DNA from: JBCBAP01 sp038532435
Lineage (GTDB): Bacteria; Pseudomonadota; Alphaproteobacteria; Rhodobacterales; Rhodobacteraceae
Direction: 5' to 3'
NCBI GenBank assembly: GCA_038532435.1
Contig: JBCBAP010000029.1
Coordinates: 1 to 43,961, forward strand
Length of the DNA: 43,961 bases
Part shown: positions 15,453 to 24,542 of the stretch, one piece after another
Layout of the letters: every line of letters begins with the position of its first letter
Numbering within the stretch: position 1 is the stretch's first letter
Made by a program: the position numbers and the translations under genes
Notes under the pieces: model-generated
The model's input: only the letters and a program-made list of their open reading frames with translations
Database searches by the model: none
What the model was told of the DNA's origin: nothing

Positions 15453-17063
15453 TCACCCGCCGCCGGAGGCCTCGATCGGGTCCCGGCGCACCAGAGCGGG
15501 ATCGAGGCGCGGCGCTGCGGCGAGGAGGCTTTGGGTATAGGCATGTGCAGGCGTGGTGAAGACATCCTCCGTCGCACCCTCCTCCACGATCTCGCCCGCA
15601 CGCATCACCAGAACCCGGTCCGTGATCGCCCGCACGACCGTGAGGTCGTGGGAGATGAAGAGGTAGCTGAGCGCGTGGCTCTCTGACAGCTCCGCCAGCA
15701 GGTCGAGCACCCGCGCCCGGACGCTGACATCGAGAGCGCTCACCGCCTCGTCAAGCACGATAACATCCGGGCGGATGATGAGCGCGCGCGCAATCGCGAT
15801 CCGCTGCCGTTGCCCGCCGGAAAACTCGTGGATGTACTTGCCCGCATCCGCCGCTGCCAGCCCCACGGCCTCCAGCGCCTCCGCGACCTGTTCCCGCTGA
15901 TCCGTGGGCTTCTCCGCCATCAGATGGAACGGTTCAGCGACGAGCCGACCCACAGTGTGCCGCGGATTGAAGCTTCCGTAGGGATCCTGAAACACCACGC
16001 TGATCCGCCGCCGCGCCGCGGGTTTCATCGCCGGAGAGACCTCCTGCCCACCCATCATGATCTGCCCGCCCTGCAAGGGCTCGAGCCCGAGGATCGCGCG
16101 GGCGAGCGTTGACTTCCCGCAGCCGCTTTCCCCCACCAGCCCGAGATTTTCGCCCCGGTGCAGCGTGAGGCTCACGCCCTTCACCGCGCGGAAGGTGTCA
16201 GGCCGGTCGAATAGGCCCCGCCGCGGCAGACTGTACTCCCGCACTGCCTGCTGCACCTCAAGGACCGGCGCGCCCAGCCCGCGCCCGTGCCGCTCTGGCT
16301 GATGGACGGAAGCCGCGAGCAGGGTCCGCGTGTAGGCATGGCGCTGGGCGGCGAAGACCTCCGCCGTTCCCCCGCGCTCGACCACCTCGCCCGCCCGCAT
16401 GATCGCGATACGGTTCGCGAGGCCCGCCACGACGGCAAGGTCGTGGGTGATGAGGATGAGCGACATTCCATCCTCCTCCACCAGCCCTTTGAGCAGCTCC
16501 AGGATCTGGGCCTGTGTCGTCACGTCGAGCGCTGTCGTCGGCTCATCGGCGATCAGCACCTTGGGGCGGAGCGCGATGGCAAGCGCGATCACCACCCGCT
16601 GCCGTTGCCCCCCGCTCAGCTCGTGGGGATACCGGGTCAGCGGGAACCGGTCCGCGGGCAGACCTACCCGGTCCAGCACCTCCCGCGCCTGGGCACGCGC
16701 GTCCGCGCGGGAGGCGCCGGTGTGGATGCGCACCGTCTCCATCACCTGATCGCCGATGGTCTGCAGCGGGTTGAGCGCTGTCATCGGCTCCTGAAAGATC
16801 ATGGAGATGTCGTTGCCCCGCACATCCCGCATGTTCCGCTCGCCCAGCGCGCTTACTTCCGTGCCGTCGAGGTGGATCGTGCCCGTCCGGGCACTTCCCT
16901 TCGGCAGCAGGTCCATCAGCGCGAGCGCCGTCATCGACTTTCCTGACCCGCTCTCCCCGATCAGGCCGAAGATCTCTCCGGGTGCCACCTGGAAGCTCAC
17001 ATCGCGCAGCACCTCGACCGCGCCGATCCGCACATGAAGGCCGGAGACGGAAAGCCCGCTCAC
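15453..17063 (-). CDS. Fused ABC ATPase of a peptide/opine-type importer (two nucleotide-binding domains)
   Basis: A 536-residue protein carrying two complete ABC domains, equivalent to DppD and DppF joined. The first has GESGSGKS at 36-43, LSGGQRQR and DEPTTALD. The second has GESGCGKS, FSGGQRQR and DEAVSALD. It powers import through the two permeases encoded upstream. The GTG start at 17061-17063 overlaps the permease stop (GTGA), and no separate ribosome site is visible, so translation is probably coupled. The frame stays open far upstream, but that part is the shadow of the permease gene. Confidence 0.92.
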   Translation of the reverse strand: MSGLSVSGLHVRIGAVEVLRDVSFQVAPGEIFGLIGESGSGKSMTALALMDLLPKGSARTGTIHLDGTEVSALGERNMRDVRGNDISMIFQEPMTALNPLQTIGDQVMETVRIHTGASRADARAQAREVLDRVGLPADRFPLTRYPHELSGGQRQRVVIALAIALRPKVLIADEPTTALDVTTQAQILELLKGLVEEDGMSLILITHDLAVVAGLANRIAIMRAGEVVERGGTAEVFAAQRHAYTRTLLAASVHQPERHGRGLGAPVLEVQQAVREYSLPRRGLFDRPDTFRAVKGVSLTLHRGENLGLVGESGCGKSTLARAILGLEPLQGGQIMMGGQEVSPAMKPAARRRISVVFQDPYGSFNPRHTVGRLVAEPFHLMAEKPTDQREQVAEALEAVGLAAADAGKYIHEFSGGQRQRIAIARALIIRPDVIVLDEAVSALDVSVRARVLDLLAELSESHALSYLFISHDLTVVRAITDRVLVMRAGEIVEEGATEDVFTTPAHAYTQSLLAAAPRLDPALVRRDPIEASGGG

Positions 17064-17899
17064 GATCGGGCCCGCGCAATCCGGGGGTCGAGCGCGTCGC
17101 GCAGACCGTCCCCCATCAGGTTCAGCCCCAGCACCGTCAGCACGATCGCGAGACCGGGGAAGATCGCCATGTGAGGGGCGAAGCTGATCATCGTCTGCGC
17201 CTCCGACAGCATCCGCCCCCAGCTCGGGTCCGGCGGCTGAACGCCGAGCCCGACGTAGGACAGGGCAGCCTCCGCAAGGATGCCCAGCGAAAACTGGATG
17301 GTTCCCTGCACGATCAGGAGGTTGGTGATGTTGGGCAGGATATGCTCGGCGCTGATCCGCACGGCTCCCTTGCCGCTCACCCGGGCGGCCATCACGAACT
17401 CCCGCTGCCACAGGCTCAGCGCCGCGCCGCGGCTGACCCGGGCGAAGACGGGCACGTTGAAGATGCCGATGGCGATGATCGCGTTCACGGCCCCGGGGCC
17501 AAAGACGGCCGTGATCAGGATCGCGATCAGCAGCGCCGGGAAGGCGAAGATCAGGTCGTTCGTCCGCATGATCGCGTCGTCGAGCATGCTGCCCCTGTTC
17601 GCCGCCGCCCACAGGCCCAGGGGCACGCCCAGCCCCATGCCGATGCCCACCGCCACGATGGCGACAGCGATGGAGGTCTGGGCCCCCACCATGATCATGG
17701 AGAAGATGTCCCGCCCGAAATGATCGGTCCCGAACCAGAACGCGCCGCCCGGGTCCTTCAGCCGCTTTGCGATGGTGAGCGTCTCAACGTCGTGGGGCGT
17801 CCAGACCAGGCTCACGAGCGCCGCGGCGACGAAGATGAGCGTCAGCGCCAGCCCGATGCCGAAGGACCAGCTTCGCCGGAGGGCGCGTCCGACGCTCAC
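17060..17899 (-). CDS. Peptide/opine ABC transporter permease, DppC type
   Basis: A 279-residue inner-membrane subunit. The N-terminal FGTDHFGRDIFS motif precedes the transport domain, as in DppC/OppC. The coupling-helix region reads VMAARVSGKGAVRISAEHILPN, the EAA-loop pattern that docks on the ATPase. The GTG start overlaps the stop of the DppB-type gene (GTGA), and its own stop overlaps the ATPase start, so the three are one translationally coupled unit. Confidence 0.93.
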   Translation of the reverse strand: MSVGRALRRSWSFGIGLALTLIFVAAALVSLVWTPHDVETLTIAKRLKDPGGAFWFGTDHFGRDIFSMIMVGAQTSIAVAIVAVGIGMGLGVPLGLWAAANRGSMLDDAIMRTNDLIFAFPALLIAILITAVFGPGAVNAIIAIGIFNVPVFARVSRGAALSLWQREFVMAARVSGKGAVRISAEHILPNITNLLIVQGTIQFSLGILAEAALSYVGLGVQPPDPSWGRMLSEAQTMISFAPHMAIFPGLAIVLTVLGLNLMGDGLRDALDPRIARARS

Positions 17900-18837
17900 C
17901 GCCGCAACCTCGGATCCACCAGCGCGTAGGCAAGGTCCACGAGGAATGTCACCACGACCACCGCGAAGACCAGCAGCATCACCGTGCTTTCCACCACGAT
18001 CAGGTCCCGCTGGGTGATCCCCTGGAACAGAAGCCGCCCGAGCCCGGGCAGGAAAAAGACGTTCTCGATGATGATCGCCCCGGCGAGCAGGAAGGAAAAC
18101 TGCAGCCCGATGATGGTCAGCACCGGGATCAACGCGTTACGAAGCGCGTGCCGCCACAACACCTGACCCCGGCTCAGCCCCTTGGCCCGGGCGGTGCGCA
18201 CGTAATCCTCGTCGAGCGTGTCCAGCAAGGCAGAGCGCATGACCCGCGCGAGGATCGATGCCTGTGGCACGGCGAGCGCGATGGCGGGAAGGGTAAGCGC
18301 CTTCATCGCCTCGTAGAACCCAGCCTCCCAGCCCGGAAACCCGCCCGCGCTGAACCAACCAAGCCCGACGGCGAAGAAGAGCACCAGCAGCATCGCGAAC
18401 CAGAAGTTCGGCACTGCAATGCCAAGTTGCGTTACGCCCATGATCCCCAGATCCGCGAGCGACCCCCGCCCCATCGCCGCGATGATCCCGACCGGGAACG
18501 CGATCAGCGTCGATAGCGCGAGCGCGTAGAGCGCGAGCGGCAGGGAAATCCAGACCCGCTCCAGGATCAGCTCCGCCACCGGCACGCGGTAGGTGTAGGA
18601 GGTGCCGAAATCGCCCTGCAGCAGGCCGCCGGCCCACGCCAGGTAGCGTTCGATCAGACCCGCATCTAGGCCCAGCTCCGCCCGCAGCGCCGCCACGGCC
18701 TCCGGCTCCGCGTTGATGCCCAGCATGAACGCCGCCGGATCGCCCGGGATTACCTCGATCACCAGAAAGATCGCAAGGCTCGCCGCGATCAGCGTCAGCC
18801 CCAGAGAGACCAGCCGTGTGAGCGCATAGCGCAGCAT
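17896..18837 (-). CDS. Peptide/opine ABC transporter permease, DppB type
   Basis: A 313-residue inner-membrane subunit with about six helices. The N-terminal helix followed by VIPGDPAAFMLG, then DYVRTARAKGLSRGQVLWRHALRN as the EAA loop and IIENVFFLPGLGRLL, are hallmarks of DppB/OppB. GGAAAGGGGGCGGA precedes the ATG. It is the first gene of the transport operon. The likely binding protein gene (19700-21169) lies upstream on the same strand but is separated by a gene on the opposite strand and by a terminator. Confidence 0.93.
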   Translation of the reverse strand: MLRYALTRLVSLGLTLIAASLAIFLVIEVIPGDPAAFMLGINAEPEAVAALRAELGLDAGLIERYLAWAGGLLQGDFGTSYTYRVPVAELILERVWISLPLALYALALSTLIAFPVGIIAAMGRGSLADLGIMGVTQLGIAVPNFWFAMLLVLFFAVGLGWFSAGGFPGWEAGFYEAMKALTLPAIALAVPQASILARVMRSALLDTLDEDYVRTARAKGLSRGQVLWRHALRNALIPVLTIIGLQFSFLLAGAIIIENVFFLPGLGRLLFQGITQRDLIVVESTVMLLVFAVVVVTFLVDLAYALVDPRLRR

Positions 18838-19010
18838 TCCGCCCCCTTTCCTCGACGGGAGCCTAGTGGGCCGCCGCGCGCAAAACCAGCCCCTCCGCTG
18901 CGGGGTCTCAGGCAGAAACTCTCATCTGACGAGTGCGGGCGCCAAGGGTCACGTCGCGCACCTTTTCCCGCCCGTTCTGTCGAAACGCGGCGGGCCCGGG
19001 TGTCTTGAAA

Positions 19011-19032
19011 GTGAACCGCGCGATCGGTTCAC
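19011..19032. promoter_or_regulatory. Inverted repeat upstream of the small secreted protein gene
   Basis: Perfect 8-base arms GTGAACCG and CGGTTCAC flank a 6-base centre, ending 24 bases before the start codon at 19057. It could be a repressor or activator site or a leader hairpin. It also lies within the divergent gap leading to the permease operon. Confidence 0.5.
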
Positions 19033-19056
19033 ACCGAAACCCTCAGGAGCCGTCCC

Positions 19057-19617
19057 ATGAAATTCCTTGCCTCGCTCGCTGTTACCCTTTTCGCGTCCCC
19101 CGCCCCTGCTGACCCGTCTCTCAAGGAGTTGAGCGGCACGTGGGCGGATCCGATACCCTATGCCTATGGTCCCGCCTACGGGCACCGCAGCTTTACCTTT
19201 GACAAAGGCGCGTGGACACTCGACTTCACGCTCTCCTTCGATCCCGCCGGGGAGGTCCCCGTGTTCCGCTTCCGCACCGGAGGGACCTTCACGGTCACCG
19301 GAGTCTCGCCGACGGTCGATGGCGCGTGGGACGCGGACTTCGGTGAGGACTGGAAACGGGTGACGTTGCTTCATCCGGACCAAGCGGTCGCAACCGGGTT
19401 CGGGCTCGCCGTCTGCGACCTGACGGTGGGTGAGGAGGCCGACATCTCCGCCACCGGCTGCGGCCCGTGGAAATCCGTCGCCGCCTGCCCCACGGATCAC
19501 GATCTCCTGAAACTCACTGAAGCGGGTCTTCAGTTCGGTCAGCGCCCCGCGGACAATGACATGTGCACAGCGGACCGGCGTCCGACCGTGCTCACCCCGC
19601 CGGTTGTGCGCCAGTAA
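19057..19617 (+). CDS. Small exported protein of unknown function
   Basis: A 186-residue protein with a short signal peptide (MKFLASLAVTLFASPAPA, cut near residue 18). The mature part is rich in aromatic and beta-forming residues with three Cys (in VCDLT, TGCGPW and AACPTD), and another near the C-terminus in DMCTAD, enough for two disulfides in the periplasm. AGGAG lies eight bases before the ATG. I do not recognise the family. It sits on the opposite strand between the binding-protein gene and the permease operon of an ABC importer, perhaps as a later insertion. Confidence 0.75.
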   Translation: MKFLASLAVTLFASPAPADPSLKELSGTWADPIPYAYGPAYGHRSFTFDKGAWTLDFTLSFDPAGEVPVFRFRTGGTFTVTGVSPTVDGAWDADFGEDWKRVTLLHPDQAVATGFGLAVCDLTVGEEADISATGCGPWKSVAACPTDHDLLKLTEAGLQFGQRPADNDMCTADRRPTVLTPPVVRQ

Positions 19618-19643
19618 AAAGGGGCCGGACATTGCCCGGCCCC
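19615..19643 (-). terminator. Intrinsic terminator after the ABC binding-protein gene
   Basis: GGGGCCGG and CCGGCCCC pair over 8 bases around a 7-base loop. On the minus strand the stem is followed directly by a run of five T. It lies 57 bases past the stop of the binding-protein gene and should end its transcript before the permease genes. Confidence 0.85.
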
Positions 19644-19699
19644 GCCATTCTGTCTGCACGTTCAACCCGCCAGGTCCGCCCGGCGGGCGACACGGCCCG

Positions 19700-21169
19700 T
19701 CAGTCGACCCAGTAGACCGCTGTCAGATCGTTGGCCTGGGTCGGCGCATTCTCCCACAGCCCGCGGATCTTCGCGTTCGCGACGCCCGTCTTGGCGAGCT
19801 GAAACAGGTAGCCGTTCACGTAGTCCTGTGCGATGTGCTCCTGCGCCCGCTGCATGAGGCCGCGCCGCTCCGCCGGATCGGAGGCGACGGTCAGATCGGC
19901 GATGAGCTGCTTGAACTCGTCGCTTTCATACTGGAAATAGTAGTCGTCGCGGGCGTAGATCCCGATGTCCATCGGCTCCGTGTGGCTCACGATGGTCAGG
20001 CCGAAATCCTTGCCGCGGAAGACTTCCTCGAGCCACTGCGCCCACTCCAGATTGCTGATCTCGGTCTCGATCCCGACCGCCCGCAGCTGGGAGGCGATGA
20101 TCTCCCCGCCCCGGCGGGCATAGGAGGGCGGGGGCAGTTTCAGCGTGGTCGTGAACCCGTCGGCGAAGCCCGCCTCCGCAAGCAGCGCCTTCGCCTTTTC
20201 CGGGTCGTAGCCGCTCAGTGCGGTCAGATCCATGTAAGCCGGGTTGTGCGGCGCAAAGTGTGTGCCGATGGGCGTGCCATAGCCGAACATGGCGCCGTCG
20301 ATGATTTCCTGCCGGTTGATCGCATGGGCCAGCGCCTGACGGACCTTGGGATTGTCGAACGGCGGCATCTTGTTGTTGGTGGACAGGATCGTCTCACCCT
20401 CGGTCGAACCGACGATGACGTTGAACCGCGGATCGGCTGCGAACTGCGGCAGGTTCTCCGGCGCGGGGAAGACGCTGAACGCATCCACATCCCCCGCCAT
20501 CATGGCGGAGAAGGCCGCAACCGGGTCGGAGATGAACTTGAAGGTCGCACTTTCAAGTTGTGCTGGCGTGCCCCAGTAGTCCGGGTTGCGCTCCAGCACC
20601 ACGCTGTCCCCCTTCACCCAGCGGCCGAAGGTGAACGGCCCGGTACCCACCGGTGCGCTCACGTTGGTCTCGGCGCTCTCGGGCGCCACGATCACTGCAT
20701 CGCCCCAGGCAAGGTTGAAGGGAAGGTTCCCGTTCGGGCTCTCCAGCGTGATCCGCACGACGAGAGGGCCCAGGACGGTCACATCGGTGATACCGGCAAA
20801 GAGTGCCTTTTGCGCGTTGGTGGAGTCTTCTCCCCGCGCCCGGTCCAGGGAGAACTTCACATCCTCTCCGTCGAAGGTGCTGCCATCGTGGAACGTCACC
20901 CCGTCCTTGAGCAGGAACGTGTATTCCAGCCCGTCGTCAGAGACGTACCAGGTCCGCGCCAGCGCGGGCAGGATCGACCCGTCAGAGGCGAAGCGGGTCA
21001 GCCCCTCGAACACGTTGGCATAGACCACCTCGTCGATCGCCGCCGCTGCCGCCGATGTCGGGTCCAGATGCGGCGGCTCGAGCTGCATGCCCATGGTCAG
21101 CGACGTCTCCGCGGCGGCCAACGGGCCGGCGGTGAGCGCAAGGATTGTGGAAAGGATGATTGGTCTCAT
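19700..21169 (-). CDS. ABC transporter substrate-binding protein, family 5 (peptide/opine/nickel type)
   Basis: A 489-residue periplasmic protein. A signal peptide ends in PLAAAET near residue 20. The mature start GMQLEPPHLDPTSAA, VYANVFEGLTRF, the YTFLLKDGVTFHDGS motif and RQALAHAINRQEI in the middle are the family 5 pattern. GGGAG lies seven bases before the ATG. It probably delivers substrate to the DppB/DppC-type permeases encoded at 17060-18837. Its own terminator and an opposite-strand gene separate it from them, so it is likely expressed separately and at a higher level. The substrate is not readable from sequence. Confidence 0.93.
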   Translation of the reverse strand: MRPIILSTILALTAGPLAAAETSLTMGMQLEPPHLDPTSAAAAAIDEVVYANVFEGLTRFASDGSILPALARTWYVSDDGLEYTFLLKDGVTFHDGSTFDGEDVKFSLDRARGEDSTNAQKALFAGITDVTVLGPLVVRITLESPNGNLPFNLAWGDAVIVAPESAETNVSAPVGTGPFTFGRWVKGDSVVLERNPDYWGTPAQLESATFKFISDPVAAFSAMMAGDVDAFSVFPAPENLPQFAADPRFNVIVGSTEGETILSTNNKMPPFDNPKVRQALAHAINRQEIIDGAMFGYGTPIGTHFAPHNPAYMDLTALSGYDPEKAKALLAEAGFADGFTTTLKLPPPSYARRGGEIIASQLRAVGIETEISNLEWAQWLEEVFRGKDFGLTIVSHTEPMDIGIYARDDYYFQYESDEFKQLIADLTVASDPAERRGLMQRAQEHIAQDYVNGYLFQLAKTGVANAKIRGLWENAPTQANDLTAVYWVD

Positions 21170-21490
21170 GTCAGAGCTCCCGATTGGACCAGCGGAGCCC
21201 GCATCACATTGCGACCCCCAAGCAATAATCGTGCGCAGGGTGGCCGATTTCCGACAGGGTGTCTAGTTTGACGGGAGGTGAAGTGAAGGCCCGTCCCGCT
21301 GAGCCCTAGTGTCGCAGGCCCACTGCTTGGCAGCGTTGAGAGCGGCTGAACGCACCGGGCTAAACTTCACCCGCCTGTCGACGAAAGGGTAGCATTCCGA
21401 AGGGGATCCTCGCGCTCGAAATTCCTTTGCGTGGCACCATCCGGTCGGGCTATCGATCTCGTGTCGTTCTGGGTCGCGGAGGGGGGGTTC
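21170..21490. other. Divergent intergenic region
   Basis: About 320 bases between the divergent binding-protein gene and the secreted TIM-barrel-like gene. It should hold both promoters, but I could not pick out a convincing promoter or operator. Confidence 0.4.
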
Positions 21491-22555
21491 GTGAGACGTC
21501 TGACTGTCCTGCACACCGCGCTGGGCGTGCTCCTTCTGGTGCCCGTACTCGGAGAGGCCGACGAGGCGGACAACCCGGCGGAAAGGTATCTCACCGCCCA
21601 CGAGGCCTACGCGGACGCGACCTGTCCGATCCCCGTGACCGACATCGCGCATTTCGTCTATTTCGCCCGGGATCGGGCGGCGATGCACGGGCATCCGCTG
21701 CTGACCTCGAACCGGTTCGCGGGCGCGCAGATCATGTATTCGTGGCGTGACCTCGAACCCCGGCGCGGTGAGTACGACTTCACGTTGATCCGTGAGGATG
21801 CGGCCTATCTCGCCCGGTTCGGCAAGCAGCTCTTTGTCCAATTGCAGGACGCTTCCTTCCGGCCGCGCCACAAACCGGTGCCACCCTATCTTGTCTCGCC
21901 CGCGTTCGATGGCGGTGTCACCGAACAGGTCTTGGAGGATGGCACCGTGGAAGGGTGGGTGGCGAAGCGCTGGTCGCCCGTGGTGCAGGAACGCTTCGCG
22001 GCCCTCCTCGCAGCGCTGGGCGCAGAGTTCGACGGCAGGATCGCCGGGCTGAACCTGCAGGAGTCCGCCATCGGTGTCTCCGCAAAGACTGATCCCGGCT
22101 TCTCCCCGCAGCTCTACGCGGACGGGCTGAAGGCAAACATGCGCGCCCTCGCCGCCGCCTTCCCGACCACGACGAAGATCCAGTACGCGAACTTCATGCC
22201 CGGGGAATGGCTGCCGTGGGAGGATGAAGGCTACCTGCGTGGCCTCTACGAACATGGCGCGGCGGTGGGTGTCGGTCTTGGCGCACCTGATCTGTTGATG
22301 GAGCGTAAGGGCCAGCTCAACCATGCCCTCGCCCTGATGCATGAGGGGACCTTCTCCGTCCCCATCGGCATTGCCGTCCAGGATGGGAACTATATCGGTC
22401 AGACCAACACCCAGCGGAGGGTGGAGATGCGGGACTCTATCGTGCCCAAGCTCCACGCCTTCGCCGAGGGCTTCCTAGATGTGAACTACATGTTCTGGTC
22501 GAACCAGGAGCCTTACTTCGAAGAAGACGTCCTGCCCTGTTTCGCAAACAGATGA
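21491..22555 (+). CDS. Secreted protein resembling a TIM-barrel glycosidase
   Basis: A protein of about 354 residues with a signal peptide (LTVLHTALGVLLLVPVLGEA). The mature region shows alternating strand and helix segments such as AGAQIMYSWRDLEPRRGEYDF, KQLFVQLQD, AGLNLQESAIG and VNYMFWSNQEPYF, a layout seen in glycoside hydrolase barrels. W-x3-E-P-x2-G-x-Y-D-F is frequent in such enzymes, and Glu in NLQESA and in NQEPYF could be catalytic. The GTG at 21491 is chosen because GGAGGGGGGG precedes it and it exposes the signal peptide; the frame opens earlier, at 21431. The family is not identified with certainty. Confidence 0.55.
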   Translation: MRRLTVLHTALGVLLLVPVLGEADEADNPAERYLTAHEAYADATCPIPVTDIAHFVYFARDRAAMHGHPLLTSNRFAGAQIMYSWRDLEPRRGEYDFTLIREDAAYLARFGKQLFVQLQDASFRPRHKPVPPYLVSPAFDGGVTEQVLEDGTVEGWVAKRWSPVVQERFAALLAALGAEFDGRIAGLNLQESAIGVSAKTDPGFSPQLYADGLKANMRALAAAFPTTTKIQYANFMPGEWLPWEDEGYLRGLYEHGAAVGVGLGAPDLLMERKGQLNHALALMHEGTFSVPIGIAVQDGNYIGQTNTQRRVEMRDSIVPKLHAFAEGFLDVNYMFWSNQEPYFEEDVLPCFANR

Positions 22556-22576
22556 GCGGGTAGACCCCCCAAACCC

Positions 22577-23311
22577 TCAGATCCTGCTGCTCAGATCCTC
22601 CGCCACGCGGGTGACGAACTGCTCGTCCTGCCCGCCGATCACGAGAAAGCCGAAACCGTCGCTGACCCAGTGCGCCGCCGCGAGCCCGGCGATCGTCTCC
22701 GCGGCGGGTGCCTGATCCGCGCCGCCGACCTCCGTCACGCAGATCGCGAAGGGAACGCCGAGCGGGGACACATAGGCCATCTGAACCAGCGGCATCCCGT
22801 TGAGGCCCAGCATCTGCGCCCGCCGGAACGCGAGACCCTGCGCCTCCGCCGCCGGTGCCAGATCACGGCCGAGTGCTGCGGACAGGTCCGGAAGCCGCGC
22901 CGCGCTGCGCCCGGTATCCTCTGCTGCCATCACGAGCGTTTCGGGAACATAGAGAACCTGATAGCGGGCAACCGCGAGCTTCCAGTCATCCTCCGCCGGG
23001 CCAACACCTCCCCGCATTGCGAGCATCCCGATCAGGACACCGATGCAGATGCTCGCTGCCAGACCGATCCCCATCACTGGCCCCCGCAGTGCGGAGGTCC
23101 GGGCGGGTGCCCGGTCCGGCGCCGAAGGGGCCCAGGTCAGGATCTCGTCGAACGCGTTTCGGATCCGGTCCCGGTCCAGATCGAGCGCATCGAGCCGTGC
23201 GCGCAGCAGCGGATCGTCGGCGAGCGCGGTGTCGAGCGCGAGGCGGTCTTCGCGCGACAGCTCACCGTCCCAGTAGGCGGTCAATGTCTCGTCGCTGACG
23301 GGGTGCTTCAT
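22577..23311 (-). CDS. Anti-sigma factor of the adjacent ECF sigma factor
   Basis: A 244-residue membrane protein. The N-terminal LTAYWDGELSREDRLALDTAL is the usual sigma-binding anti-sigma domain, but the HxxxCxxC zinc-binding motif is absent. One membrane helix follows at about residues 78-100 (GIGLAASICIGVLIGMLAM). The periplasmic part of about 140 residues has no catalytic pattern I recognise. Its ATG overlaps the sigma factor stop (ATGA), so the two are translationally coupled. It should hold the sigma factor inactive until an envelope signal arrives. Confidence 0.85.
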   Translation of the reverse strand: MKHPVSDETLTAYWDGELSREDRLALDTALADDPLLRARLDALDLDRDRIRNAFDEILTWAPSAPDRAPARTSALRGPVMGIGLAASICIGVLIGMLAMRGGVGPAEDDWKLAVARYQVLYVPETLVMAAEDTGRSAARLPDLSAALGRDLAPAAEAQGLAFRRAQMLGLNGMPLVQMAYVSPLGVPFAICVTEVGGADQAPAAETIAGLAAAHWVSDGFGFLVIGGQDEQFVTRVAEDLSSRI

Positions 23312-23799
23312 CTCGCGCTGGCCTTCTGATCTCCGGTTGCCTTTTGCAGTTTCTTGCGGGCGGTGGCGAGCCTGCTCATCACGGTCCCGATCGGCACGTC
23401 GAGCATGTCCGCCGCTTCCTGATACGTGTACCCTTCCACATAGACCAGCACGACTGTCACGCGCTGCTCTTGTTTCAGCTCCATCACCTTCTCAAACACC
23501 TCCCGTGCGAAAATATTCGTTTCCGGTGCGGGAAGGGGTGCCGCGAGCCTGTCTTCCTCCAGCGCATCCGGATCGGTCACCGGTCGCAGCTTCGCGCTGC
23601 GCATGTCGTTGAGCCAGAGCCGCCGCGCCATGACGAACAGCCAGCGGTCGAGGTGCGTGCCCGGCTGGAACTTGTCCGCCTGTTCGATGGCGCGCAGGGC
23701 GGTGGACTGTGCAAGGTCCGCCGCCCGGTCTGTATCCCCGGTCAGCGACAGCGCAAACCGCCACAGCCGGGGGTAGATCTCCCCCAGTCCCGCGCGCAC
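23308..23799 (-). CDS. ECF-type RNA polymerase sigma factor
   Basis: A 163-residue sigma factor with region 2 (YPRLWRFALSLTGDTDRAADLAQ, then TALRAIEQADKF and LFVMARRLWLNDMR) and region 4 (VTVVLVYVEGYTYQEAADMLDVPIGTVMSRLATARKKL). The start is a GTG at 23797-23799 with GGAGG very close to it. The frame is open for about 20 further codons upstream without a normal start codon. Divergent transcription of the exported DUF4399 gene suggests that gene is a target, but I saw no convincing ECF promoter. Confidence 0.92.
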   Translation of the reverse strand: MRAGLGEIYPRLWRFALSLTGDTDRAADLAQSTALRAIEQADKFQPGTHLDRWLFVMARRLWLNDMRSAKLRPVTDPDALEEDRLAAPLPAPETNIFAREVFEKVMELKQEQRVTVVLVYVEGYTYQEAADMLDVPIGTVMSRLATARKKLQKATGDQKASAR

Positions 23800-23905
23800 C
23801 GCCTCCGCGCCAGAGGGTCCTTTCGAAAAAAATCGAATAATGTCGCCAGCTCCAGTGTTGTCGTGGTGCCAAACTACAATGACGGCTCACAGGAGGAGAT
23901 CACTT

Positions 23906-24358
23906 ATGCTTGTACGCTTCAACGCGCTGACCGCCGCCGCTATCTGCCTTGCAGGTGCCGCCCAGGCCGAAGGCCACACTATGTGGCCCGCGACCGAAGG
24001 CGCCTTTGTCTATTTCATCGATCTGGAGGATGGGGCGACCGTCACTTCACCCTTTGTCGTCCGGATGGGCGTGAGCGGCATGGGCGTCGCCCCCGCCGGG
24101 ACGGAGAAGGAGGGCACCGGCCATCACCACCTCCTCATCAATCGCCCCGTGATGGGCGAAGGCGAGTTCGGCGCGGAGGAGTGGGAATACGGCCTTGTCG
24201 CCGATGACAACCACATCCACTACGGTGGCGGCCAGACCGAGACGACCCTCGATCTGCCCAGCGGGACCCACACCATCCAGATGGTGTTCGGGGATATGAA
24301 CCACGTGCCGTTCGGCCCCCAGATGGTCACCGACGTCATCACCGTGACCGTCGAGTAA
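23906..24358 (+). CDS. Exported DUF4399 protein
   Basis: A 150-residue protein with signal peptide LTAAAICLAGAAQA ending before EGHTMWP. The mature domain has FIDLEDGATVTSPFVVRMG, GHHHLLIN near the middle and HIHYGGGQTETTLDLPSG, the His-rich marks of DUF4399 and suggestive of metal binding. AGGAGG lies about nine bases before the ATG at 23906. It is divergent from the ECF sigma and anti-sigma genes, and could be an envelope-stress target of that system. Its function is not established. Confidence 0.8.
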   Translation: MLVRFNALTAAAICLAGAAQAEGHTMWPATEGAFVYFIDLEDGATVTSPFVVRMGVSGMGVAPAGTEKEGTGHHHLLINRPVMGEGEFGAEEWEYGLVADDNHIHYGGGQTETTLDLPSGTHTIQMVFGDMNHVPFGPQMVTDVITVTVE

Positions 24359-24368
24359 CTCCCCCGGA

Positions 24369-24390
24369 GCGGGTCGGCGCGCCGACCCGC
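24369..24390. terminator. Perfect palindromic hairpin after the DUF4399 gene
   Basis: An 11-base arm GCGGGTCGGCG is followed directly by its reverse complement CGCCGACCCGC, ten bases after the stop codon. No T-run follows, so it may work as a partial terminator or 3' end stabiliser. Confidence 0.6.
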
Positions 24391-24542
24391 CCGCCCTCTG
24401 AGCCTCTTACCGCCGATATCGTCAATGTGCGCGTTTGGGGGCGAAAGGTTCCGGGTCAGGAACTGCAACGTCGCCCGACATGCAGCTATTCCGCACCCGC
24501 AGCTTCCTCTAGTCTGGGTCCGGATCAGCCGAGGAGCCGCCC

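Noticed and set aside
15453..17612. ABC ATPase extended to 719 residues
   Set aside because: The upstream 183 residues are antiparallel-free shadow of the DppC-type gene in another frame; the GTG at 17063 with GTGA overlap gives a normal-length fused ATPase.
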